Shown in pieces: positions 1 through 5,651 of a stretch of 7,342 nt of DNA. This DNA comes from a bacterium. GTDB taxonomy: Bacteria > UBP14 > UBA6098 > B30-G16. Position 1 is the stretch's first letter; each line of letters begins with the position of its first letter. The translations under genes and the position numbers were made by a program. Location of the stretch: NCBI GenBank assembly GCA_027007865.1, contig JALTEE010000129.1, positions 2,470-9,811 of the forward strand. Reading direction: 5' to 3'. Below the pieces are notes generated by a model. That model saw only the letters and a list, made by a program, of their open reading frames with translations, did no database searches and was not told the origin of the DNA.

Positions 1-2187
1 TGCGAAGGCGAGACAATTCAGTTATTCGGCGGACCCGGTGGAATGTCGTCGTATAGTTGGTCGGGACCGAATGGTTTTTCATCGTCTTCGCAGAACCCGA
101 CGATAGCGGGTGCAACGCTTTCTATGATGGGAACATATACGCTCGTTGTTGTTGATGTAAATGGTTGCACGGATACCACGACGACCTATGTCGTTGTTAA
201 TACTTGCAGCAGTCCCTGCCCGCCGCTTGACCCGACAACGATTGCTGCTATCGCAGACACTATTTGTCCCGGAGATTCTGCTATGCTCATCGCATCGACC
301 GATGTTATTTTTGGTGGTGGAGGAAGTATGATGTGTAATCAGCCTGTCGATATTGATAGAGGTTGTTCTCGCTCTATGTCTCTCCTTCATTGGAGCGAAC
401 TTCCATCAGGTTCATCTGGCGGGACGATTACACAAATCGGTGTCTATGTTATGACTGCGGGACCGAGTCCGACACCTGTTAATATTAGAATGAAAACAGT
501 TTCATACAGTTCGATTTCCTGCGGAGGCCACGATGGTTATTGCCAATGCGCTCCATCCGATTGCTGCGCAGATTGGGATGAAACAGGAACGCTTGTATAT
601 TCTGGTATGGTTGATTATTCATCTACTGGATGGACAATAATTACATTGACGACACCTTTTGTTTGGACAAGTAATAATTTGTTGATAACCTGGGATTGGT
701 GTGAAACAGGTTCTGGCTATGCCTGTGTTCGTGGAACGCCTACGACGGGCGAATTAGCATATACACAATTCTATGACTATTGCAGCGATGATGTTGCCCG
801 TGAAGCGCAATATGGCTGGGATGGAAGCGACTGGACAACTTGTTGTGTAAACGATTATCTCATCGATTCCTGGGCGAGAGTAGATTATAAACTCGTTTTT
901 GCCAGCACTCTTATGCGCACCACTGCAATATCTGCTGCTCCGATGGATGATTCTACATATTTCGTATGGTTTGACGGTTCCTGCGGAAGCAGTCTTCCCG
1001 CCGCTGTGGACACTGGCGAAACAATATGGGTATCTCCGTCTGCAACTACTACTTACTATGTCCGAAACTACAATCCTTATTACGACTGCTGGAGCGACAG
1101 CTGCCTATCGGTTACGGTTTATGTGGACAATATTTCTGCTAATATAACGCCTTCCGCTCCGGAGTTATGCGAGGGAGAAAATATCGGTCTCGATGGCAAT
1201 CCGTCGGGTGGATATGGCGGGTATACACATCAATGGACGGGGGATACGGGTTCGCTTTCATCGACTACTGTGCAGAACCCTACTTTCACTGGCACAACTC
1301 CCGGAACATTCAATTTGACCTATACTGTTACAGATGGCTATGGCTGTCAGGCGAGCGATACGGTCTCTATTATTGTTCACCCGCTGCCATTCGTATATGC
1401 TTCGGGAAATAATGTATGTGAAGGTGGAACAATCTTTTTAAATGCAGGACCTCCATTAGTATCTTATTCGTGGACTGGACCCGCTGGATTTTTTTCGTCA
1501 AGTATGGATACGATGATATACAATGCCACACTCACCAATGCGGGATGGTATGTATTTACGGGAACAGATTCCTATGGATGCAGTAATTCCGATAGCGTAT
1601 TTGTAACGGTATATCCATCTCCATTAGCCAATGCCTGGAACGACGGGGCTTACTGTGTCGGTGATGATATTCATCTTTTTAGCTCGCCAAATGGAATGTC
1701 ATCATATAGTTGGTCGGGACCGAATAGTTTTTCATCATCGGCGCAAAATCCCACGATTCCCGGCGCAGCGCTTGCCGATAGCGGAGAATATATGTTGATT
1801 ATTACAGATACACTGGGCTGTATTGATACCGCATATACGATAGTTACCGTTAGAGAATGCACTTGTCCACCTGCCGAAACTTGGATTGAATGTCCATTCC
1901 CTTGTGGGAACTATTCATCCTGTGCAGACCAATACATTATATTCGGAATAGAAGATACAACAGGAGTTAACATAGATACTACACGAGTATGGTTCACTGT
2001 AATAGTATCTCATTCTACTGGTTCGGCGGATACTACTTATCTTGAACCGGGTTCTCCGCTTTTAAGCTTCTCCGCATTGAGTGATTCGATAACCGCAACC
2101 ATTTATGGAACTTGGTCAGACGGAGATAATGTAACGGTAATTCTCGATAGTCTTTACAATATTGCAGACTGTTTAACAATACCATAA
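1..2187 (+). CDS. Large multi-domain extracellular protein with Ig/PKD-like repeats (5' end beyond window)
   Basis: The frame is open from base 1, so the ATG at 43 is internal; 728 codons are visible before the TAA at 2185. Numbered from the base-1 codon, residues 1-67 are the end of an Ig-like module opening with CEGETIQL. Residues about 80-376 form an Ig_7-like module (ICPGDSAMLIAS, then YFVWFDGSCGSS and TTTYYVRNY) split by a roughly 200-residue insertion. Residues 377-460, 461-539 and 540-618 are three more Ig/PKD-like modules, each opening with C-[EV]-G and ending near G-C, a likely disulfide pair. Residues 619-728 are a Cys-containing linker followed by a different beta-sandwich-like domain (IIFGIEDTTGVNIDTTRVWF, then WSDGDNVTVILDS). 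No catalytic motif or membrane segment is visible. The likely role is adhesion or surface structure; this is inferred from domain style. It is the first visible gene of a probable three-gene operon. The protein ends without a recognisable sorting domain. Confidence 0.85.
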   Translation, partial: CEGETIQLFGGPGGMSSYSWSGPNGFSSSSQNPTIAGATLSMMGTYTLVVVDVNGCTDTTTTYVVVNTCSSPCPPLDPTTIAAIADTICPGDSAMLIASTDVIFGGGGSMMCNQPVDIDRGCSRSMSLLHWSELPSGSSGGTITQIGVYVMTAGPSPTPVNIRMKTVSYSSISCGGHDGYCQCAPSDCCADWDETGTLVYSGMVDYSSTGWTIITLTTPFVWTSNNLLITWDWCETGSGYACVRGTPTTGELAYTQFYDYCSDDVAREAQYGWDGSDWTTCCVNDYLIDSWARVDYKLVFASTLMRTTAISAAPMDDSTYFVWFDGSCGSSLPAAVDTGETIWVSPSATTTYYVRNYNPYYDCWSDSCLSVTVYVDNISANITPSAPELCEGENIGLDGNPSGGYGGYTHQWTGDTGSLSSTTVQNPTFTGTTPGTFNLTYTVTDGYGCQASDTVSIIVHPLPFVYASGNNVCEGGTIFLNAGPPLVSYSWTGPAGFFSSSMDTMIYNATLTNAGWYVFTGTDSYGCSNSDSVFVTVYPSPLANAWNDGAYCVGDDIHLFSSPNGMSSYSWSGPNSFSSSAQNPTIPGAALADSGEYMLIITDTLGCIDTAYTIVTVRECTCPPAETWIECPFPCGNYSSCADQYIIFGIEDTTGVNIDTTRVWFTVIVSHSTGSADTTYLEPGSPLLSFSALSDSITATIYGTWSDGDNVTVILDSLYNIADCLTIP
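43..120 (+). repeat. Direct repeat copy 1 (Ig-like module core; pairs with 1696-1773)
   Basis: This 78-base stretch encodes the core of an Ig-like module beginning MSSYSWSGPN. It aligns without gaps to 1696-1773 with 64 of 78 bases identical by hand count, mostly differing at third codon positions. The two copies are about 1.65 kb apart in the same gene and in the same frame. They are the closest pair among the Ig-like modules visible here. Confidence 0.8.
298..930 (+). other. Cys-rich beta-sandwich-like domain inserted within an Ig_7-like module
   Basis: This is a sub-region of the first CDS. The Ig_7-like module starts at ICPGDSAMLIAS (about 265-297) and its second half resumes at STYFVWFDGSCG (about 952). 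Between them lie roughly 200 residues with their own pattern: GGTITQIGVYV, then VNIRMKTV, then a Cys cluster, then TGTLVYSGMVDYSSTGW, then NNLLITWDWCETG. This strand pattern resembles lectin- or jelly-roll-like domains common in Bacteroidetes-type secreted proteins. About twelve cysteines fall in the insert, including two CC pairs. The boundaries are approximate and the ligand is unknown. Confidence 0.55.
1696..1773 (+). repeat. Direct repeat copy 2 (Ig-like module core; pairs with 43-120)
   Basis: This is the second copy of the 78-base repeat and encodes the core of the last Ig-like module, also beginning MSSYSWSGPN. It shares 64 of 78 bases with copy 1. Similarity at protein level extends further on both sides: C-x-G upstream and an LGC or NGC motif downstream. 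Confidence 0.8.
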
Positions 2188-2206
2188 TTCGTTTAGGGTG
2201 GCAATC

Positions 2207-4201
2207 GTGAGAAATATGAAAGTGAAAATGGTATTAGTTCTTTTACTAATACTAATGTTCGGGGAATCTTCTGCAATCGATTATTTTTGGAACAATGCCA
2301 GTGGAGGCACTTGGAATACATCTACTAATTGGAATCCGGCCGGTGTTCCTACATCGACTGATAATGCCTATGTGAGACCTTGCTCGCTTTCTACAACGGG
2401 TAGTTTTACCGTTACTGTCGCACAACCTTCTCAATGTCAGAGATTATATGTATATTCGGAAGAAGATAAGAATAACAATTCTTGCGATGTAACATTTACG
2501 ATAAATGCTGGCGTAACGCTGACCACAAGCGATGATGTTCGATTTCAAACAGGAGATGATTACAGCAATTATACAGTAAATATAAACGGCACACTCGATT
2601 GCAACAATAACTATGCTAATTTTTATGTGAACGATTACTATGCTGATTGCGATGTATATGTAAATGGTCTCCTCACCGATTGTTATCAAGTCTATCTTGA
2701 TGCCCATCGCGATACAGTAAATATGTATATTCAAAATGGCGGGCGTGTCAGTTGCAATTCATCGTTATATCTTTCCGCCGACCCGGGATACATCGCTGGA
2801 GTATATGTCGCATCGACAGCTGGTAATCCTGCCATAGAAGCCGATGATGAAATAAATCTATCGGCATCGAACTGTATTGTCGAGGTGAACTCTTCGTATA
2901 GCGATAATATATTTATGGGAATGCTTGATGCGACGACGGGAAGTTATTATAATCAATACGGTGGCGTTGCTGTGGTTGGCACATCTGCGGTGAGCGGAGG
3001 ATTCTATTTTCATCCGCAGATATATTGCTCCTCTTTGCCCGGGGGACGAGTAACATTTTACGACCTGCGAATGTATGTTACTCCCGGGAATTCCGATGAA
3101 ATATATGTTAATGATATGACAGTTCGCAACGATTTCGATGTATATCGGAAGAACACATCTGATGGCGCTTCTGTGGAATTTCATAGCAACGGTGATTGGA
3201 CAACCGAACCTTGCACTCTCGCAGTTGGAAATTCATTTCATTGTCATAGCGGTGTTATATTAGAGTTCTGGAATACTGGCGGTGTAATAACACATTATGG
3301 CGCGGGCTATTATTCTATTACACTCGATAACGGCGTGAAAACCTATGCTGGCGGAGAAAATCAGCGGTTAATATTCGAATACCTGGATACGAGTGGAATG
3401 ACGGTGAACGGCTACGGCGTCGGGACTTTCGACGGTGATAACAACCTCGATTATACAACATTCCAGCACGGACAGGCAGGAGGGACATATCTAACGATGA
3501 ATTACACTTTTTACCATCACAGTGCCGGCGATAGTCTGGTATTTTACAATGTAAATTTCGAAAATGGACCTACATATAATGTATATAGGGATGGGACAGC
3601 ATATACTAATGTTCTTACATTTAATGGCGGAACAGGCGGTCTATGGGGAGAATCTTATGACCACGACCCGACGGATACTCCGGGTATCGTTCATTGGTTG
3701 ATGGCGCCAGCGCCTCCGGGTGCCGCATACAATTTCTCGGGAACCGCTCTTAATTGTAGCACTATAGTATGGACTTGGACAGATACTATTTCTAACGAGG
3801 ACGGTTTCCGCATATACGATGATTCTGCCGTCCTACAAGGTTCCGTGGGCGCTAATATCACGAGTTGGACGGAATACGATATATTTGCTGGCGATACAAA
3901 TATTAGATATGTCGTTCCGTATAATACAGAAGGTGATGGCCCGCAATCCAACAGGGATACGGTGATAACGCAGGAGTGTATTATTTGGTATATTAGTGTG
4001 TGGAATCACAGCAAAGTAGAAAGTTTACAGGTAATAGCACAGCGCGATGCTCAATCTGGTAGTGTAGTAAAAATTTATGTTCCTACATTTGCAGGCGACA
4101 GCACCATTGGAGCTGCCGATATCGTAGATACTACCGATACAGATGCATCCGCAGTTAGAATTTTTACTCCAGCAGGTATTAAATCTTGGAGAAAAAAGTA
4201 A
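2207..4201 (+). CDS. Secreted beta-helix-like surface protein with C-terminal FN3-like domain
   Basis: I do not recognise a specific family. The N-terminus is a clear Sec signal peptide: basic KVK, hydrophobic core VLVLLLILMF, likely cleavage after ESSA. The start is uncertain. GTG 2207 is chosen because AGGGTGG (2195-2201) lies five bases upstream; GTG 2198 (667 aa) and ATG 2216 are alternatives. The mature protein opens with a pattern seen in many bacterial surface proteins (YFWNNASGGTW, NTSTNWNPAGVP). A long Asn/Tyr/Asp-rich region follows, with short recurring strand motifs (VNINGTLDC, VYVNGLLTDC, MYIQNGGRVSC), which suggests a parallel beta-helix. About 3700-3960 encodes an FN3-like segment (WTWTDTISNEDGFRIYDD, then IRYVVPYNTEGDG). 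The last ~65 residues are an unassigned tail ending SWRKK. It follows the upstream gene by 19 bases and precedes the next by 21, so co-transcription is likely. A role in adhesion is inference. Confidence 0.8.
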   Translation: MRNMKVKMVLVLLLILMFGESSAIDYFWNNASGGTWNTSTNWNPAGVPTSTDNAYVRPCSLSTTGSFTVTVAQPSQCQRLYVYSEEDKNNNSCDVTFTINAGVTLTTSDDVRFQTGDDYSNYTVNINGTLDCNNNYANFYVNDYYADCDVYVNGLLTDCYQVYLDAHRDTVNMYIQNGGRVSCNSSLYLSADPGYIAGVYVASTAGNPAIEADDEINLSASNCIVEVNSSYSDNIFMGMLDATTGSYYNQYGGVAVVGTSAVSGGFYFHPQIYCSSLPGGRVTFYDLRMYVTPGNSDEIYVNDMTVRNDFDVYRKNTSDGASVEFHSNGDWTTEPCTLAVGNSFHCHSGVILEFWNTGGVITHYGAGYYSITLDNGVKTYAGGENQRLIFEYLDTSGMTVNGYGVGTFDGDNNLDYTTFQHGQAGGTYLTMNYTFYHHSAGDSLVFYNVNFENGPTYNVYRDGTAYTNVLTFNGGTGGLWGESYDHDPTDTPGIVHWLMAPAPPGAAYNFSGTALNCSTIVWTWTDTISNEDGFRIYDDSAVLQGSVGANITSWTEYDIFAGDTNIRYVVPYNTEGDGPQSNRDTVITQECIIWYISVWNHSKVESLQVIAQRDAQSGSVVKIYVPTFAGDSTIGAADIVDTTDTDASAVRIFTPAGIKSWRKK

Positions 4202-4210
4202 TATAATACA

Positions 4211-4216
4211 AGGAGG
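4211..4216 (+). promoter_or_regulatory. Strong ribosome binding site of the fibre-like gene
   Basis: AGGAGG lies six bases upstream of the ATG at 4223 and fixes that start. It is much closer to consensus than the site before the preceding gene, so the fibre-like protein may be translated more strongly than its neighbour. That last point is inference. Confidence 0.85.
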
Positions 4217-4222
4217 TTTGAG

Positions 4223-5437
4223 ATGTTAAGGCTTATTATTATTATTATTAGCATACTTGTTATGCTAATTGCTTGTTTCGCTATACCCAATCGGATGAAT
4301 TATCAGGGAAAAATCACTAACGACAGCGGAGTAGCATTAACGGGAACGGCGAACATAGAATTTCGTATCTACGATACGGAAAGCGGCGGGCTGCCTCTTT
4401 GGACGGAAAATCATCCTGCTGTATCTATCACAAAAGGATTGTTCGATGTAATATTGGGGACTACAAATCCCATAACTCTATCATTTGACACGACTTACTA
4501 TGTCGAACTTGTCGTCAATGGCGAACTATTAACTCCGCGAACACCTTTGTTATCCACACCGTATTCGTTTCGCGCAGATTTCGCCGACCACGCTACATAT
4601 ACGGATAGTATTCATTTAATCGACAGTGTTCAATATATTGATTCTATATCATATATCGATTCCGTTAACTATATCGATTCTGTTTCCTACACAGATTATA
4701 TACGATTAGTGGAATTAATCAACTATATCGACAGCGTCAGGTATATCGATTCGATAAACTATGTAGATTCGATATCGTATACAGATTATATACGATTGGT
4801 AGAATTAGTGAACTATATCGACAGTGTTAGGTATATCGATACGATAAACTATGTGGATTCAATAGATTACATCGATAGTATTGGCTATGTAGGTTTCATA
4901 AATTACATCGATTCTATCAATTATATAGATTCCATTCATTACATAGATAGTATCGGGTATGTAGATCACACGAGTTATGCGGATAGTGCGGGTCGTCTTG
5001 TCAATGCGCTCACAGCGGGCTCTGGAATTATCGGTTCTCCATTTGATGGAAGCGTGCCGAGAACCTGGTCGGCATATCTATCGTCGCTTGGCGATGTCGA
5101 TACATCGGGAATATCATCGGGGCAATTATTAAAATGGAATGGGAGTGGTTGGACTGTTGCGACAGATGATACAGGCAGCGGAGGCGGGACAACTTATTGG
5201 ACACTATCGGGTAGCAATTTATATCCGAACAATACTGGTTGGAATGTCGGCATAGGAACGACATCACCGACGGCGAAATTCCATCTAATTGGAAATGCTA
5301 TCTTAAACGGAACCGTCGAAATCGACAATACATTGAATATGACAAAACATCAAATTCAAAATATGGTAATCGAAAACAGAACATCCGACCCGCCTTCACC
5401 TGTTGTTGGACAAATATGGATAAGAACAGATTTGTAG
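4223..5437 (+). CDS. Secreted phage-tail-fibre-like protein with 22-unit hexapeptide array
   Basis: The product is 404 residues and the start is fixed by AGGAGG at 4211-4216. Residues 1-20 are a signal peptide with five consecutive Ile. LIAC (15-18) fits a lipobox, but cleavage after CFA before IPNRMNYQGK is equally plausible. Residues 21-122 match a domain common in secreted bacterial proteins (NYQGK, then IEFRIYD, KGLFDVILG, and TPYSFRAD). Residues 124-255 are 22 tandem hexapeptides, roughly [IV]-x-Y-[IV]-D-S. Residues 259-316 resemble phage tail-fibre segments (ALTAGSGIIGSPFDGS, LGDVDTSG, GQLLKWNGSGW). Residues 340-365 carry WNVGIGTTSPTAKFHLIGN, typical of tail-fibre-domain proteins, and the end (TSDPPSPVVGQIWIRTDL) is also phage-structural in style. 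No S74 chaperone domain follows. By analogy it is probably a trimeric surface fibre or adhesin. It is the last gene of the probable operon and lies just before a terminator. Confidence 0.85.
   Translation: MLRLIIIIISILVMLIACFAIPNRMNYQGKITNDSGVALTGTANIEFRIYDTESGGLPLWTENHPAVSITKGLFDVILGTTNPITLSFDTTYYVELVVNGELLTPRTPLLSTPYSFRADFADHATYTDSIHLIDSVQYIDSISYIDSVNYIDSVSYTDYIRLVELINYIDSVRYIDSINYVDSISYTDYIRLVELVNYIDSVRYIDTINYVDSIDYIDSIGYVGFINYIDSINYIDSIHYIDSIGYVDHTSYADSAGRLVNALTAGSGIIGSPFDGSVPRTWSAYLSSLGDVDTSGISSGQLLKWNGSGWTVATDDTGSGGGTTYWTLSGSNLYPNNTGWNVGIGTTSPTAKFHLIGNAILNGTVEIDNTLNMTKHQIQNMVIENRTSDPPSPVVGQIWIRTDL
4592..4987 (+). repeat. Hexapeptide tandem array, 22 units of 18 bases, with 90-base super-period
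   Basis: Twenty-two in-frame 18-base units encode hexapeptides close to [IV]-x-Y-[IV]-D-S. Tyr is at position 3 in 19 of 22 units. Position 5 is Asp in 19, Glu in two and Gly in one. The exceptions are ordered: units 2, 7 and 12 have Leu at position 3, units 1, 6 and 11 have Thr at position 4, and unit 17 (IGYVGF) is the next irregular one. This gives four 30-residue super-repeats (4592-4681, 4682-4771, 4772-4861, 4862-4951) plus two final units. Confidence 0.9.
4682..4861 (+). repeat. Tandem 90-base duplication inside the hexapeptide array
   Basis: Positions 4682-4771 and 4772-4861 align without gaps with 77 of 90 bases and 27 of 30 residues identical by hand count. Both contain SYTDY, IRLVEL and RYID in register. 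Most base differences are at third codon positions. This is the best-conserved adjacent pair in the array and suggests growth by 30-residue steps. Confidence 0.85.
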
Positions 5438-5484
5438 AAACGATTCTGGCGGCGAAAAATTGTTAGAAATATTTGCGGCGAAAT

Positions 5485-5542
5485 GGGCAGTCGCTAGTCC
5501 TGCACAAGTGGGACACCCCCTCCAGCGACTGCCCTATTTTTT
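5485..5542 (+). terminator. Intrinsic terminator of the surface-protein operon
   Basis: A perfect 11-bp stem (GGGCAGTCGCT at 5485-5495 with AGCGACTGCCC at 5524-5534) is followed by TA and six T. It lies 47 bases after the stop of the fibre-like gene, and no T-run follows on the other strand, so it acts on + strand transcripts. The 28-base apical part is large and can form a second small stem (GTCC 5497-5500 with GGAC 5511-5514), leaving ACCCCCTCC unpaired. Confidence 0.85.
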
Positions 5543-5594
5543 GTCTGTAAATGCAAAAAGTCCTTCGTTAAAAATGCTCTGTAAGATTTCTTTA

Positions 5595-5623
5595 TTGCAA
5601 TTTTTGTGTTATGCTATTAAATT
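5595..5623 (+). promoter_or_regulatory. rtcB: Possible promoter of rtcB
   Basis: TTGCAA (5595-5600) could serve as a -35 element and TAAATT (5618-5623) as a -10 element, with 17 bases between them. The pair lies just after the terminator and about 30 bases before the rtcB start, where a promoter is needed if rtcB is transcribed alone. A small inverted repeat, TGCTA/TAGCA (5612-5616 and 5624-5628), overlaps the -10. The match to consensus is only moderate, and AT-rich DNA gives such matches by chance. Confidence 0.3.
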
Positions 5624-5651
5624 TAGCAAGAGTCTCAAAATAAGGTAATAA

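Noticed and set aside
43..45. ATG at 43 as the true start of the first gene
   Set aside because: The frame is open back to base 1 and those codons (CEGETIQL) complete the Ig-like module, matching the CVGDDIHL opening of the last module. The gene begins left of the window.
899..1147. Plus-strand ORFs at 899-1147 and 1167-1412
   Set aside because: Both overlap the first gene in another frame, lack ribosome binding sites, and interrupt nothing in the Ig-like reading frame.
4592..4987. CRISPR-like or non-coding repeat array
   Set aside because: The 18-base periodicity is in frame, has no spacers, and varies mainly at third codon positions, so it is a protein repeat.
4223..5437. Prophage remnant
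   Set aside because: The fibre-like segments look phage-derived, but the gene has a signal peptide and lies among secreted-protein genes with no other phage gene nearby.
5485..5534. Integron attC-like recombination site or small mobile element end
   Set aside because: The imperfect hairpin invites this, but the conserved GTTRRRY and RYYYAAC boxes are absent, no target duplication or transposase is visible, and the following T-run explains it as a terminator.
5460..5648. Small 62-codon + strand ORF between the operon and rtcB
   Set aside because: It has no ribosome binding site, runs through the terminator stem and T-run, and its product has no recognisable feature.
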